Of a stretch of DNA of 64,000 nt, positions 16,807-26,789 are shown in pieces (the first letter of the stretch is position 1; every line of letters starts with the position of its first letter). The DNA is taken from assembly GCF_013376045.1 (NCBI RefSeq), contig NZ_JABMJG010000004.1, positions 1-64,000 on the forward strand. The letters run 5' to 3'. Position numbers and translations under genes: made by a program. Below the pieces are notes generated by a model. It did not search any database, was not told the DNA's origin, and saw nothing but the letters and a program-made list of their open reading frames with translations. This DNA is from Variovorax sp. SG517 (lineage in GTDB: Bacteria > Pseudomonadota > Gammaproteobacteria > Burkholderiales > Burkholderiaceae_C).

Positions 16807-18666
16807 TCACCGGTACATGGCTTCTATGCGCTCGGCGTACTTGGTCTGAACCAGCTTGCGCTTGAGCTTCATCGTCGGCGTGAGCTCCTCGTCCTCGGCG
16901 CTGAGCTGCGTCTCCAGCAGGAAGAACTTCTTGATCTGCTCAACGCGGGCGAACTTGGCGTTGACGCGATCGATCTCGCCCTGGATCAGCTCCTGCACTT
17001 CCCTGGCGCGCGTCAGGCTCTCGTAGTTGCTGAACGGCACGTCGTTGTCCTGCGCGAATTTCTCGACGTTCTCCTGGTCGATCATGACGATCACCGTGAG
17101 GTAGGGCCTCCTGTCGCCGATGACCACCGCATCGGTGATGTAGAGGCTGAACTTGAGCTCGTTCTCCAGCTCGCTGGGCGTCACGTTCTTCCCGCCCGCC
17201 GTGATGATGATGTCTTTCATGCGGTCGGTGATGCGGAAATACCCGTCCTCGTCCATCACGCCCACGTCGCCGGTGTGCAGCCAGCCATCGGCGTCGATGG
17301 TCTCGGCCGTCTTCTCCGGCAGGTTGAGGTAACCCATGAAGACGTTGGGGCCGCGCACCAGGATCTCGCCGGTGGCGGCATCCACGCGCACCTCGTTGTA
17401 ACTGGTGGCCGGCCCGATCGAGCCCGGCTTGATCCGCGCGGCTGGCACCGCGGTGGAGGCGCCGCACGACTCCGTCATGCCCCACACCTCCAGCATCGGC
17501 ACGCCCAGCGCCAGGTACCACTTCACCAGCTCCGGCGAGATGGGCGCCGCGCCCGTCACCAGGAAGCGCGAGCGGTGGATGCCGATGAGCTTGCGCGCGT
17601 TGTCCAGCGCGAGCGCGCGCGCCAGCCTGAACTTGAGCTTCAGCCCGGTGCCCACCGGCTGGCCCGCCAGCACGCGCTCGGCGATCCGTTCGCCCACGCC
17701 GATGCTCCACCTGTAGGCCGCCTGCTGCAGCGGACTCGCTTCCTTCAGCGCGATCATCACGCCCGAATAGAACTTCTCCCACACGCGCGGCACCGCAGTG
17801 AACACGGTGGGCGCGATCTCGCGCACGTTCTCGGGCACCGTCTCCGGGTTCTCGACGAAGTTCAGGATCGAGCCGGTGTACATCGCGAAATACTCGCCGC
17901 CCATTCGCTCGGCGATGTGGCACAGCGGCAGGAAGCACATGCGCTCGTCCTTGTCGTCCTGCGCCACCAGCGTGTTGTAGCCGCGCGCGGTGTACACGAG
18001 CCCCGCGTGGCTGTGCATCGCGCCCTTGGGCTTGCCGGTGGTGCCCGAGGTGTAGACGAGGATGGCCAGGTCTTCCGGGCGGCATGCCGCGACCGTGCGC
18101 TCCACCGCCTGCGGGTCGGCGGCAAGGCGCTCGCGGCCGAGGGCGCGCAGCGCGTCGAGGCTCATCACGCCGGCGTCGTCGAGCTCGCGCAGCCCCTCCA
18201 TGTCGAACACGATCACGCGGCGCAGCCCCGGCAGCCCGCCGCGTACTTCGAGCGCCTTGTCGAGCTGCTCGTCGTCTTCCACGAAGAGCACGGTGGTGCG
18301 CGAGTCCTCGCAGAGGTAGTGCACCTGCGAGGCCGCATCGGTCGGATAGATGCCGTTGGACACGCCGCCGCAGCTGAGCACCGCCAGGTCGGCCAGCACC
18401 CATTCGATGACGGTGTTCGACAGGATCGACGCGCACTCTCCCGGCGCGAAGCCGATGGCCTGCAGCCCCGCCGCGATCTCGCGCACCGCGTCGGCGGTCT
18501 GGTGCCAGCTCCAGCTGCGCCAGATGCCCAGCTTCTTCTGCCGCATCCAGATGTTGTCGCCGCGCTGCTTCACCGCGTTCCAGAACATCGCGGGAATGGT
18601 GTCGCCGGGCACGACCACGTCGAGCTTGGGCGCGAAGGTGTTCAGGTCCCAGAGTCCTTGCTGCAT
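16807..18666 (-). CDS. AMP-binding acyl-CoA synthetase (long-chain acyl-CoA ligase type)
   Basis: 619-residue adenylate-forming enzyme that activates a carboxylate with ATP and CoA. A3 motif YTSGTTGKPKGAMHSH is at about residue 190, A5 GMTESCG at about 355, A7 TGDVG at about 445 and A8 RITDRMKDIIITAGGKNVTPSELEN near 460-485. The ATG at 18664-18666 is preceded by GGAG and lies 5 bp after the livF-type gene stop. Within a LIV transporter operon it probably activates the imported acid. The exact substrate (fatty, aromatic or terpenoid acid) cannot be read from the sequence. Confidence 0.92.
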   Translation of the reverse strand: MQQGLWDLNTFAPKLDVVVPGDTIPAMFWNAVKQRGDNIWMRQKKLGIWRSWSWHQTADAVREIAAGLQAIGFAPGECASILSNTVIEWVLADLAVLSCGGVSNGIYPTDAASQVHYLCEDSRTTVLFVEDDEQLDKALEVRGGLPGLRRVIVFDMEGLRELDDAGVMSLDALRALGRERLAADPQAVERTVAACRPEDLAILVYTSGTTGKPKGAMHSHAGLVYTARGYNTLVAQDDKDERMCFLPLCHIAERMGGEYFAMYTGSILNFVENPETVPENVREIAPTVFTAVPRVWEKFYSGVMIALKEASPLQQAAYRWSIGVGERIAERVLAGQPVGTGLKLKFRLARALALDNARKLIGIHRSRFLVTGAAPISPELVKWYLALGVPMLEVWGMTESCGASTAVPAARIKPGSIGPATSYNEVRVDAATGEILVRGPNVFMGYLNLPEKTAETIDADGWLHTGDVGVMDEDGYFRITDRMKDIIITAGGKNVTPSELENELKFSLYITDAVVIGDRRPYLTVIVMIDQENVEKFAQDNDVPFSNYESLTRAREVQELIQGEIDRVNAKFARVEQIKKFFLLETQLSAEDEELTPTMKLKRKLVQTKYAERIEAMYR

Positions 18667-18671
18667 GGCCG

Positions 18672-19445
18672 CTATCTCCAGGTCTTCTTCTTTTTCCAGC
18701 GCCGCTCGCCGCGCACGCCGTCGTCCTTCATGCCGAGATAGAACTCCTTGATGTCCTCCTTCTCCCTCAAGCGGTCGCAGGAGTCTTCCATCACGATGCG
18801 GCCGTTCTCCAGCACGTAGCCGTGGTCGGCCGCGTTGAGCGCCATGTTGGCGTTCTGCTCCACCAGCAAAATCGTGGTGCCGCGCTCGCGGTTGATGCGC
18901 ACCACGATCTCGAAGATCTCCTTCGTCAGCTTCGGGCTCAGGCCGAGGCTGGGCTCGTCCAGAAGAATCAGATGCGGCGCCGCCATGATCGCGCGCGAGA
19001 TCGCCAGCATCTGCTGCTGCCCGCCCGACAGCAGGCCCGCGTCCTGCGCCGCGCGCTCGCGCAGGATCGGGAAGTAGCCGAAGACCGTCTCGATGTCGCG
19101 CGCCACGCCGTCGCGGTCCTTGCGGGTGTAGGCGCCCATCAGGAGGTTGTCCTTCACCGACAGCAGCGGGAACACCTCGCGCCCCTCGGGCACGTGGCTC
19201 AGCCCCTGCTGGACGATGTAGGCCGGGTCCTTGGCGGTGATGTCCGCACCCTGGAACTCGATGCTGCCCTTGCGCGGATCGATGATCCCGGAGATGGTCT
19301 TGAGGATCGTCGTCTTGCCCGCGCCATTCGAGCCGAGCACCGTCACGATCTCGCCCTTGCGAACCCTGAGGCTCACGCCCCTGATGGCCTTGATCGGGCC
19401 GTAGGCGCTTTCGACGTTCATGAGCTGGAGAACGATGTCGCTCAT
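18672..19445 (-). CDS. LIV-type ABC transporter ATP-binding protein (LivF-like)
   Basis: 257 residues. Walker A GSNGAGKTT is near residue 38, the Q-loop region HVPEGREVFPLLSV near 90, signature LSGGQQQMLAISRA near 140, Walker B LILLDEPSLGLSP near 160 and the H-region VEQNANMAL near 196. The unusually basic tail RGERRWKKKKTWR extends past the usual LivF end. The ATG at 19443-19445 has GGAGGG upstream. It is separated from the partner livG-type gene by a 238-bp spacer filled with a repeat, while it is nearly fused to the ligase gene. Confidence 0.92.
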   Translation of the reverse strand: MSDIVLQLMNVESAYGPIKAIRGVSLRVRKGEIVTVLGSNGAGKTTILKTISGIIDPRKGSIEFQGADITAKDPAYIVQQGLSHVPEGREVFPLLSVKDNLLMGAYTRKDRDGVARDIETVFGYFPILRERAAQDAGLLSGGQQQMLAISRAIMAAPHLILLDEPSLGLSPKLTKEIFEIVVRINRERGTTILLVEQNANMALNAADHGYVLENGRIVMEDSCDRLREKEDIKEFYLGMKDDGVRGERRWKKKKTWR

Positions 19446-19489
19446 ATCCGCCCTCCACCACTCAGCCAAGCCCGGCGTGCGGCGCGGCG

Positions 19490-19660
19490 CGGCCGCCCCC
19501 TCTGTGCCGCCGAGGAGCGCAGCGTTTCGCGGACAAGGGCTCGCAGCTGTTTGAGCGAAGCGAGTTCTGCGAGACCCCGCGAAACGCGAGCACCGCAGGG
19601 GAGCCGCGAAGCGGCCGGCATAGTGGGGGTGGCCGCGCCGTGCCGCATGCCGGGCGCTCC
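19490..19660. repeat. Comamonadaceae-type intergenic repeat inside the LIV operon
   Basis: The 238-bp gap between the two ATPase genes contains a dyad-rich GC element. GCGCAGCGTTTCGCGG pairs imperfectly with CCGCGAAACGCGAGC, GAGCGAAGCGAGTTCTGCGAG lies between, and GCCGCGAAGCGGCC follows. It has no coding potential. Elements of this look are common between genes in Variovorax-like genomes. It interrupts an otherwise tight operon, so it may have inserted after the operon formed or may modulate mRNA stability. The repeat status is inferred from recollection. Confidence 0.55.
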
Positions 19661-19683
19661 CAAAGAGGCAGCGAACGAAGCAT

Positions 19684-20505
19684 TCACGCCGCCACCCTCC
19701 TCAAGCTGCTTACGTCGTCCACAGTCCCAAGGTAGGCCTCGACAACACGAGGATCAGCCTGCACTTCGCCGGGAGAGCCGGTAGCCAGCACCTCGCCCTG
19801 GTTCATAGCCAGCACCCGGTCCGACACTTTCGAAACGAGCGACATGTCGTGCTCGACCATCAGCACCGACACGCCCAGCTCATGCTGGATGTCCTGGATC
19901 CAGAACGCCATGTCCGCCGTCTCCTCCACGTTGAGGCCGGAAGAAGGCTCGTCGAGCAGCAGCAGCTTCGGCTCCGTGCACAAGGCACGCGCCAGTTCCA
20001 CCACCTTGCGAACGCCATAGGGCAGCCCCGCCACCATCGAGTCGCGATGGTGCTGCAGGTCCAGCAGGTCGATCACCTGCTCCGCCTTCTCGCGCGCCGC
20101 GATCTCCGCGCGCCGTGTGGCCGGCGTGAAGAACACCTCGCTCCAGAAACCCGTCTGCCGGTGCGTATGGCGGCCGATCAGCAGGTTGTGCAGCACCGTC
20201 GCGTGCTCGAACAACTCGATGTTCTGGAAGGTGCGTGCAATGCCCAGCGCTGCGATGGCATGCGGCGCCTGCTGCGTCAGCGCCAGCGGGCCGCCGGCCT
20301 CGCCATGCCACGTGATGTCGCCCGTGGTCGGCGTGTAGATGCGGCTGATCAGGTTGAACACCGTCGTCTTGCCCGCACCGTTCGGCCCGATCAGCGTGAA
20401 CACCTCGCCGCGCCGCACGTCGAAGCTCACCTTGTTGACCGCGAGCACGCCGCCGAAGCGAACGCTCAACTCCTTCGCGGACAGAAGAACGTCGCCGCTG
20501 CTCAT
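19684..20505 (-). CDS. LIV-type ABC transporter ATP-binding protein (LivG-like)
   Basis: 273 residues. Walker [10 protein letters not shown] is near residue 40. The LivG-specific [24 protein letters not shown] follows near 93. The signature position reads [15 protein letters not shown] rather than LSGGQ, a variation usual for LivG. Walker [13 protein letters not shown] and VEHDMSLV are present. It energises uptake together with the LivF-like ATPase. Its start overlaps the livM-type stop by 4 bp (20502-20505), indicating translational coupling. Confidence 0.92.
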   Translation of the reverse strand: MSSGDVLLSAKELSVRFGGVLAVNKVSFDVRRGEVFTLIGPNGAGKTTVFNLISRIYTPTTGDITWHGEAGGPLALTQQAPHAIAALGIARTFQNIELFEHATVLHNLLIGRHTHRQTGFWSEVFFTPATRRAEIAAREKAEQVIDLLDLQHHRDSMVAGLPYGVRKVVELARALCTEPKLLLLDEPSSGLNVEETADMAFWIQDIQHELGVSVLMVEHDMSLVSKVSDRVLAMNQGEVLATGSPGEVQADPRVVEAYLGTVDDVSSLRRVAA

Positions 20506-21578
20506 CTCAACCGGTCCGACTTGGTGAAGGACTTCTGCCGCTTGAACAGGCCCTTGCGGTAGAACGGAAAGAGCTGCAGCCAGGTGCGGATCTTCAGCCA
20601 GCGGCCGTACAGGCCCAGCGGTTCGAACAGCACGAACGCGATCAGCACGAGGCCGTACACAAGCCCCTGCAGCCCCGGCGCCTGCCCGATGGCCGCCGGC
20701 AGCCAGTCCTTGCCGATGGAGATCAGCTGCGGCATCGCGATCAGGAAGATCGCGCCCAGGAACGCGCCGTGTACCGAGCCCAGCCCACCGATCACCACCA
20801 TCAGCAGCAGGTCGATCGACTGCAGGATGCTGAACTGGTCCGGCGAGATGAAGCTCAGCTTGTGCGCATACAGCGCGCCACCCAGCCCCGCCAGCGCTGC
20901 CGATATCGCAAACGACATCGTCTTGTAGCGCGCCAGGTGGATGCCCATGCTCTGCGCCGAGATCTCCGAATCACGGATCGCGACGAAGGCCCGCCCCGTC
21001 GGCGAGCGCAGCAGGTTCAGGATGCCCAGTGTCGCCAGCACCGCCACCACCAGGCAGAGGAAGTAGAAGCCCTCGCCCGAACCCAGCGACCAGCCGAAGA
21101 GCTGCGGCGACTTCACGTGCAGCCCCGCGTTGCCGCCCGTCATGCTCTCCCAGCGCGCGAACACCTCCTCGACGATGAAGCCGAAGGACAGCGTCGCGAT
21201 GCCGAGGTAGATGCCCTTCACCCGCAGCGCCGGCAAGGCCACCACCACGCCCACCGCCGCCGACAGCGCAGCGGCTGCGACCAGCGCCAGCGGAAACGGC
21301 ACGCCGATGTTCGTCAGCACGCCCTGCGTGTACGCCCCCGCGCCGAGGAACGCCGCGTGCCCGATGGAGAACTGCCCCGTGAAACCCGCCAGCAGCATCA
21401 GCCCCAGGCCGACGATGCCGTAGATCAGCACGAAGGTCAGCTGAGCGAGCCAGTACTCGTCGATGATCCACGGCGCCGCGAGCAGAAAGGCCACCAGCAG
21501 GCCGTACCAGAACACATGCCCACCGTGCTTGGCGAGGCGGATGTCCTGGTCGTAGCTTGTCTTGAAGATGAAGCGCAT
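20502..21578 (-). CDS. LIV-type ABC transporter permease (LivM-like)
   Basis: 358-residue inner-membrane permease with about nine to ten hydrophobic segments. The LivM hallmarks are [28 protein letters not shown] near residue 55, [23 protein letters not shown] near 120, and the EAA-like segment [19 protein letters not shown] followed by [21 protein letters not shown] basic C-terminal extension ([20 protein letters not shown]) follows the last helix. It starts 7 bp after the livH-type stop. Confidence 0.92.
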   Translation of the reverse strand: MRFIFKTSYDQDIRLAKHGGHVFWYGLLVAFLLAAPWIIDEYWLAQLTFVLIYGIVGLGLMLLAGFTGQFSIGHAAFLGAGAYTQGVLTNIGVPFPLALVAAAALSAAVGVVVALPALRVKGIYLGIATLSFGFIVEEVFARWESMTGGNAGLHVKSPQLFGWSLGSGEGFYFLCLVVAVLATLGILNLLRSPTGRAFVAIRDSEISAQSMGIHLARYKTMSFAISAALAGLGGALYAHKLSFISPDQFSILQSIDLLLMVVIGGLGSVHGAFLGAIFLIAMPQLISIGKDWLPAAIGQAPGLQGLVYGLVLIAFVLFEPLGLYGRWLKIRTWLQLFPFYRKGLFKRQKSFTKSDRLR

Positions 21579-21585
21579 CTGAGAT

Positions 21586-22461
21586 TTACACCTTCTTGCG
21601 CAGCTTCTCGCCGAACAGGCCGTTCGGCTTGATCATCAACATCAGCAGCACCACGATGTACGGCGCCGTGTCCTTGAACCCGTCCGGCAGGTAGAAGCCC
21701 GCGAACGATTCGACGATGCCGATCACCAGCCCGCCGACGATCGCACCCGGCAGGCTGCCGAAGCCGCCCACCACCGCCGCCGGAAAGGCCTTGAGCCCGA
21801 TGAAGCCCATGTTCGCGTGCACGAAGGTGATGGGCGCCAGCAGCATGCCCGCGATGGCCGCCACAGCCGCCGCCAGGCCCCACACCAGCCCATTGAGCCG
21901 CTTCACCGGAATGCCCATGTAGTAGGCCGCGAGCTGGTTCTGCGACGAGGCCTGCATCGCGATGCCCAGCTTGCTGTAGCGGAACATCGCGAACAGCAGG
22001 CCGCACAGGATGGCGGTGGCCACGATGATCACGAACTGCTCCAGGTTCACCACCAGCTCGCCCAGCTTCCAGATCTGGTCCTTGTAGGGCACGGCGAGCG
22101 TATGCGTGTCGGTGCCGATGCCCGGCACCATGGTGATGAGCCCGCGCGCCACGTAGGCGATGCCGATGGTCAGCATCACGATCGAGAACTGCGGCTGCCC
22201 GAGGATGGGCCGGATCACCACCAGCTCCAGCAGCACGCCGAAGGCCGCCATCGCCACCACCGCGAGGATCGCCGCGAGCCAGAAGGGCATGCCGAAGAGC
22301 GACATGCCCGCGAACGCCCCGAAGGCGCCGAGCATCATCAGGTCGCCCTGCGCGAAGCTCACCGTTTCGGTGGCCTTGTAGATGAGCACGAAGCCCAGCG
22401 CGATCAGGCCGTAGATGCAGCCTTGCGCGATGCCCGACAACAGCAGTTGGAGGATCTGCAT
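21586..22461 (-). CDS. LIV-type ABC transporter permease (LivH-like)
   Basis: 291-residue inner-membrane permease. It opens MQILQLLLSGIAQGCIYGLIALGFVLIYKATETVSFAQGDLMMLGAF, the LivH signature. The cytoplasmic loop motif FPAAVVGGFGSLPGAIVGGLVIGI is near residue 225. About eight membrane helices. First structural gene of the transporter, 18 bp downstream of the AraC-type regulator gene on the same strand. Confidence 0.92.
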   Translation of the reverse strand: MQILQLLLSGIAQGCIYGLIALGFVLIYKATETVSFAQGDLMMLGAFGAFAGMSLFGMPFWLAAILAVVAMAAFGVLLELVVIRPILGQPQFSIVMLTIGIAYVARGLITMVPGIGTDTHTLAVPYKDQIWKLGELVVNLEQFVIIVATAILCGLLFAMFRYSKLGIAMQASSQNQLAAYYMGIPVKRLNGLVWGLAAAVAAIAGMLLAPITFVHANMGFIGLKAFPAAVVGGFGSLPGAIVGGLVIGIVESFAGFYLPDGFKDTAPYIVVLLMLMIKPNGLFGEKLRKKV

Positions 22462-22479
22462 CGGCGCCCTCTGCCGCGC

Positions 22480-23313
22480 CTACTGCCGGAAGCCGCCGGC
22501 CGCGTCGTGCAGCACGAGGCGGCGCGAGCCGGCCACGATGTCGCTGGGCTTGAGGCCGTAGACCTGGCGGATCGAATGGCTGAAGTGCGTCGAGTCGGGG
22601 TAGCCGGTGTCGAGCGCGATGTCGGTCAGCGTGCTGCTCTGGCGCACGTAGCGCAGCAGGCTGCGCGCGCGCTTCCAGGCCCTGAATGCGCGGAAGGCCA
22701 TGCCGGTCTCCTGCTTGAACAGGTGCAGGAAGCGCGAGAAGGACAGGTGCACCGAAGCCGCCCATTCCTCCGCCGAGGCCGGTGCGGCCGGATCGGCGTT
22801 GATGGCGTCGGCCACCTTGCGGATGCGCGCGTCGAGCGCGCGCGGCGCGAGCGGCTCGCCGAAGAACATGGTGTCGAAGTCGAAGCCCTCGAAGTTCATG
22901 CCACGCGCAGAAGCGGCGAGCAAATTCGCATGAGCTTCGCGCACGCGCTGCACGAAGGCCGGCGCCTCCACCGGGCCGCAGTGCTGAAGAAAGGCCGGCA
23001 TGCGCGCGGGGTCCACCGACTCCGACTCGATCAGCAAATTGAAGATCAGCGGATGCGCGGTCTCCACCTCGTGCGGTACGTGAGGCGGCACCACGATGAA
23101 CTCGCCGCTCACCCAGGCTCCGCCGCCGATGCGGATGCGCGTGGGCGGCGCTCCGGCGGGCGACACGTACACGCCGTGCCCGCCCATCGTGCGCTCGGCA
23201 GCGGCACCGAGCAGGCCAGCGTAGAACACGCGATGCGGCGTGAGCCACATCAGGCGTTCGCCTTGCCTCTGGGCACCGCGCGCGGGCGGCGTCGTCGTCC
23301 TCGTTCGCTGCAT
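22480..23313 (-). CDS. AraC-family transcriptional regulator heading the LIV operon
   Basis: 277 residues. The N-terminal half is a cupin-like sensor domain (AAERTMGGHGVYVSPAGAPPTRIRIGGGAWVSGEFIVVPPHVPHEVE). The C-terminal about 100 residues form the AraC double helix-turn-helix: SAEEWAASVHLSFSRFLHLFKQETGMAFRAFRAWKR, then TLTDIALDTGYPDSTHFSHSIRQVYGLKPSDI. I start at the ATG at 23311-23313 with AGGAG 9 nt upstream. Another ATG six codons earlier is possible. Same strand and 18 bp from the transporter genes, so it is probably both part of the operon and its regulator. Confidence 0.88.
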   Translation of the reverse strand: MQRTRTTTPPARGAQRQGERLMWLTPHRVFYAGLLGAAAERTMGGHGVYVSPAGAPPTRIRIGGGAWVSGEFIVVPPHVPHEVETAHPLIFNLLIESESVDPARMPAFLQHCGPVEAPAFVQRVREAHANLLAASARGMNFEGFDFDTMFFGEPLAPRALDARIRKVADAINADPAAPASAEEWAASVHLSFSRFLHLFKQETGMAFRAFRAWKRARSLLRYVRQSSTLTDIALDTGYPDSTHFSHSIRQVYGLKPSDIVAGSRRLVLHDAAGGFRQ

Positions 23314-23434
23314 GGTGCTTGTCTCCTGCATCGGTGGATTGCCGCTTAGTGGCGGCGTCCTTTGTTGGCTGGATCGTAGCGGCGCGGGCCGCCAGCGCGA
23401 TATGGGTTTGCGCCGATTTGCGCGAGGACTTTCC

Positions 23435-24376
23435 CTATGCCGCCGCGAACGCGCGGCGCAGTTCGGCGGCGCACAGCGCGACCGCCGCATTGGCCTCGTC
23501 GAGCACCTTGCCCATCGGCACGAAGCCGTGGATCTGGCGCTCGAAGCACACGTAGACCGCGCTGTTGCCCGCGGCCGTGAGCGCCTCGGCGTACGCGGCG
23601 CCTTCGTCGCGCAGCGGGTCGTAGCCGGCGGTGAGCACCAATGCCGGAGGCAGCCTCGAAAGATCGGGATGCAGCAGCGGCGAGGCGCGCCAGTCGAGGT
23701 CGTGCTTCGGGTCGGTGATGTAGTGGTCGTGGAAGTAGCGGATGGTGTCCGCCGTGAGCAGGTAGCCCTGCCCGTTGCTCTGGTGCGATGCGTGGCCGCG
23801 CCGCATGTCGGTGGCCGGGTAGATCAGCAGCTGGTAGGCGATGGGCAGGTCGCCCGCGTCGCGCGCGGCGATCGACACCACCGCCGCGAGGTTGCCGCCC
23901 GCGCTGTCGCCGCCCACGGCCAGCCTGTTCGCGTCGAGCCCCAGCGCGGCGGCCTCGCGGCGCACCCAGCGGGTGGCGGCCAGCACGTCGTCGACTGCGG
24001 CGGGAAAGCGGTGCTCGGGGCCCATGCGGTAGTCGACCGCGACCACCGCGCAGCCCGCGCCGTTGGCCAGCTGGCGGCACAGCACGTCGTGCGTGTCGAG
24101 GTCGCCGATGACCCAGCCGCCGCCGTGGTAGTACACCAGCACCGGCAGCGGGCCAACGCCGGAGCCCATCGGACGGTACAGGCGCACCGGGATGGTGCCG
24201 TGCGGCCCGTCGGCGGCGAGGTCGCGCACCTCGGCCACTTCAGGTGGCAGCGGCTGCGTGGCGGTGCGGCGCTCACGATAGAAGGCCCGCGCGTCGGCGG
24301 GCGACAGGGTGTGCGTCGGCGGAATGCCGCGCGCCTCGATGAAGTCCAGCAGGGCGCGCGCCTGGGGATGCAGCAT
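23435..24376 (-). CDS. Alpha/beta hydrolase, hormone-sensitive-lipase family esterase
   Basis: 313-residue cytoplasmic esterase. The oxyanion motif HGGGWVIGD is near residue 84, the nucleophile elbow GDSAGGN near 158 (catalytic Ser), the acid in AGYDPLRDEG near 255 and the His in QIHGFV near 285. This is the bacterial HSL (family IV) arrangement and length. Substrate is unknown, typically short-chain esters. CGGAG precedes the ATG at 24374-24376. It stands between the AraC and purT genes, all on the minus strand. Confidence 0.92.
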   Translation of the reverse strand: MLHPQARALLDFIEARGIPPTHTLSPADARAFYRERRTATQPLPPEVAEVRDLAADGPHGTIPVRLYRPMGSGVGPLPVLVYYHGGGWVIGDLDTHDVLCRQLANGAGCAVVAVDYRMGPEHRFPAAVDDVLAATRWVRREAAALGLDANRLAVGGDSAGGNLAAVVSIAARDAGDLPIAYQLLIYPATDMRRGHASHQSNGQGYLLTADTIRYFHDHYITDPKHDLDWRASPLLHPDLSRLPPALVLTAGYDPLRDEGAAYAEALTAAGNSAVYVCFERQIHGFVPMGKVLDEANAAVALCAAELRRAFAAA

Positions 24377-24517
24377 GGTGTCTCCGGTGGATCGTTGCGA
24401 GCATCCAGTGTGGGAGGCATCGGGCGCTCGCGGTATCCGCACGCACCCGCACCCGACGGGGCGCGGCAAGCCCCCGCACCATGCCCGCGCCCTTGCGGCG
24501 CGGCTTGCGGAAACTGG

Positions 24518-25720
24518 CTACGCCTTGCGCGGCTTGACCAGGGAGGCCGCTTCCTTGGCGAGCTTGCGGGCGGTGTCGGTGTCGGCCGCGTGCACCAGCG
24601 CCACGCCCATGCGGCGCTTGGTGAAGCTTTCCGGCTTGCCGAACAGGCGGATGTCGCTGCCGGGCACCTGCAGCGCCTCGGCCACGCCGTCGAAGGCGAT
24701 GCCGGCGGCGTCCACGCCGCCGTAGATCACCGCGCTGGCGCCCGGGCTCTTGAGCGAGGTGTCCACCGGCAGGCCGAGGATGGCGCGCGCGTGCAGCTCG
24801 AACTCGTTCTGCCACTGGGTGGCCATGGTGACCATGCCGGTGTCGTGGGGGCGCGGGCTGACTTCGCTGAACCAGACCTCGTCGCCCTTCACGAAGAGCT
24901 CCACGCCGAAGAGGCCCTGGCCGCCCAAGTCGGCCGTGACGGCCTGCGCGATCTGCTGCGCCTTCTGCAGCGCGGCGGGCGCCATGGGGTGCGGCTGCCA
25001 GCTTTCCACGTAGTCGCCGCTCACCTGCACGTGGCCGATGGGGTCGCAGAACTGCGTCTGCACGCTGCCGGCGGCGTCTTTCGCGCGCACGGTGAGCAGG
25101 GTGATCTCGTAGTCGAAGTCGATGAAGCCCTCGACGATCACGCGGCCATGACTGACCCGCCCTCCGGCCATGGCGTAGTCCCAGGCCTTCTGCACGTCGG
25201 CGGGGCCGTCGATCTTGCTCTGGCCCTTGCCGGAGCTGCTCATCACCGGCTTGACGATGCAGGGGTAGCCGATGCCTGCGTCGATGGCGGCCTGCAGCTC
25301 GGCCAGCGAGTCGCAGAACTTGTAGGGGCTGGTGGGCACGCCCAGCGTCTCGGCGGCCAGGCGGCGGATGCCCTCGCGGTCCATGGTCAGGCGGGCGGCA
25401 CGGGCGGTGGGGATCACGCGCACGGTGCCGGCTTCTTCCAGCTCCTGGAGCATGGGCGTGGCGATGGCCTCGATCTCGGGCACCACCAGCGCGGGCTTCT
25501 CGGCCTCGATCAGCGCCTTCAGCTGCGCCGGATCGCTCATCGTGATGGTGCGCGCATGGTGCGCCACCTGCTGGCCGGGGGCGTTCTCGTAGCGGTCGAC
25601 GGCGATGGTCTCGACGCCGAGGCGCTGCAGGGCGATCAGCACCTCCTTGCCGAGTTCGCCGGAGCCCAGGAGCATCACGCGGGTTGCGGAGGGGGAAAGG
25701 GGGGTGCCGAGGGTGGTCAT
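24518..25720 (-). CDS. purT: Formate-dependent phosphoribosylglycinamide formyltransferase
   Basis: PurT uses formate and ATP to formylate GAR in purine synthesis, a folate-independent alternative to PurN. The 400-residue ATP-grasp protein has the N-terminal [23 protein letters not shown], the ATP-grasp loop [12 protein letters not shown] near residue 160 and the metal-binding [14 protein letters not shown] near 285. Length and motifs match E. coli PurT. The ATG at 25718-25720 lacks a good ribosome site, but homology supports it. Divergent from the 3-hydroxyacyl-CoA dehydrogenase gene. Confidence 0.95.
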   Translation of the reverse strand: MTTLGTPLSPSATRVMLLGSGELGKEVLIALQRLGVETIAVDRYENAPGQQVAHHARTITMSDPAQLKALIEAEKPALVVPEIEAIATPMLQELEEAGTVRVIPTARAARLTMDREGIRRLAAETLGVPTSPYKFCDSLAELQAAIDAGIGYPCIVKPVMSSSGKGQSKIDGPADVQKAWDYAMAGGRVSHGRVIVEGFIDFDYEITLLTVRAKDAAGSVQTQFCDPIGHVQVSGDYVESWQPHPMAPAALQKAQQIAQAVTADLGGQGLFGVELFVKGDEVWFSEVSPRPHDTGMVTMATQWQNEFELHARAILGLPVDTSLKSPGASAVIYGGVDAAGIAFDGVAEALQVPGSDIRLFGKPESFTKRRMGVALVHAADTDTARKLAKEAASLVKPRKA

Positions 25721-25903
25721 GGTCGGAAGTCGGGAATTCGAAAGGGGGCGGAAAAAAGCAACCGCAGGACTGTAAGCCACCTGCAGCCGCCGGTGTCGCA
25801 CGCGGGAACGGCGCGGGCGCGGGGCTGCTTCACAATCGATGTTTCCGCCGCGGCGCCGGCCGCGCGCTCCCCTTTCTTTTTGCTTTCTCCAAGGAGTTCT
25901 CTC

Positions 25904-26752
25904 ATGGCTATCCAGACTGTAGGCATCATCGGCGCCGGAACGATGGGCAACGGCATCGCGCAGGCCTGCGCGGTGGCCGGCGTGAAGGTGGTGATGGTCG
26001 ACATCGCCCAGGCGGCGGTCGACAAGGGCCTGGCCACCGTGTCGGGCAGCCTCGACCGCCTGATCAAGAAGGAAAAGCTCACCGCCGAGCAGAAGACCGC
26101 CGCGCTGGCGCTCATCCAGGGCTCGACCAACTACGAAGACCTGAAGGGCGCCCAGCTGGTCATCGAGGCCGCCACCGAGAACCACGCGCTCAAGCTCAAG
26201 ATCCTCAAGCAGGTCGACGAGATGCTGGCGCCCGAGGTGATCATCGCCTCCAACACTTCCTCGATCTCGATCACGCAGCTGGCAGCCGCCACCTCGCGCG
26301 CCGACCGCTTCATCGGCATGCACTTCTTCAACCCGGTGCCGATGATGGCGCTGGTGGAGCTCATTCGCGGCTATCTCACGAGCGACGCCACGCACGACAC
26401 GGTGAAGGAACTGGCCGAGCGCCTGGGCAAGTCGCCGATCACGGTGAAGAACGCCCCGGGCTTCGTGGTCAACCGCATCCTGGTGCCGATGATCAACGAG
26501 GCCTTCTTCGTGCTGTCCGAGGGCATCGCCACGGCGGAAGACATCGATGCCGGCATGAAGCTGGGCTGCAACCAGCCCATCGGCCCGCTGGCGCTGGCCG
26601 ACATGATCGGCCTGGACGTGTGCCTGGCGGTGATGGAGGTGTACCTCGAACAGTTCGGCGATTCCAAATACCGCCCCTGCCCGCTGCTGAAAGAAATGGT
26701 CGCGGCCGGCCAACTGGGCCGCAAGACCGGCCGCGGCGTGTACACGTACTGA
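25904..26752 (+). CDS. 3-hydroxybutyryl-CoA dehydrogenase
   Basis: 282-residue NAD(P)-dependent dehydrogenase of 3-hydroxyacyl-CoA. The Rossmann motif [17 protein letters not shown] starts at residue 7, and the catalytic His-Glu region [13 protein letters not shown] is near 138-150. [20 protein letters not shown] is at 185-205 and the tail [11 protein letters not shown] is typical. This is the single-domain (Hbd/PaaH) size, as used in butyrate, PHB or aromatic CoA pathways. AAGGAG lies 7 nt before the ATG at 25904. The enoyl-CoA hydratase gene follows after 37 bp, so consecutive beta-oxidation steps are encoded together. Confidence 0.94.
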   Translation: MAIQTVGIIGAGTMGNGIAQACAVAGVKVVMVDIAQAAVDKGLATVSGSLDRLIKKEKLTAEQKTAALALIQGSTNYEDLKGAQLVIEAATENHALKLKILKQVDEMLAPEVIIASNTSSISITQLAAATSRADRFIGMHFFNPVPMMALVELIRGYLTSDATHDTVKELAERLGKSPITVKNAPGFVVNRILVPMINEAFFVLSEGIATAEDIDAGMKLGCNQPIGPLALADMIGLDVCLAVMEVYLEQFGDSKYRPCPLLKEMVAAGQLGRKTGRGVYTY

Positions 26753-26789
26753 TCCGCAGGTCCATAACAACAACACGGAGACAAGACCG

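Noticed and set aside
18672..19461. Apparent fusion of an ATPase-region frame to the acyl-CoA ligase
   Set aside because: The upstream part is an out-of-frame reading of the LivF-type gene. The ligase has its own ribosome site and ATG at 18664-18666, and its homology begins there.
23240..25903. Plus-strand open frame of nearly 900 codons in front of the 3-hydroxybutyryl-CoA dehydrogenase
   Set aside because: It is the complement of the AraC, esterase and purT genes and merely reads in frame into the dehydrogenase, whose own AAGGAG site and ATG at 25904 define the start.
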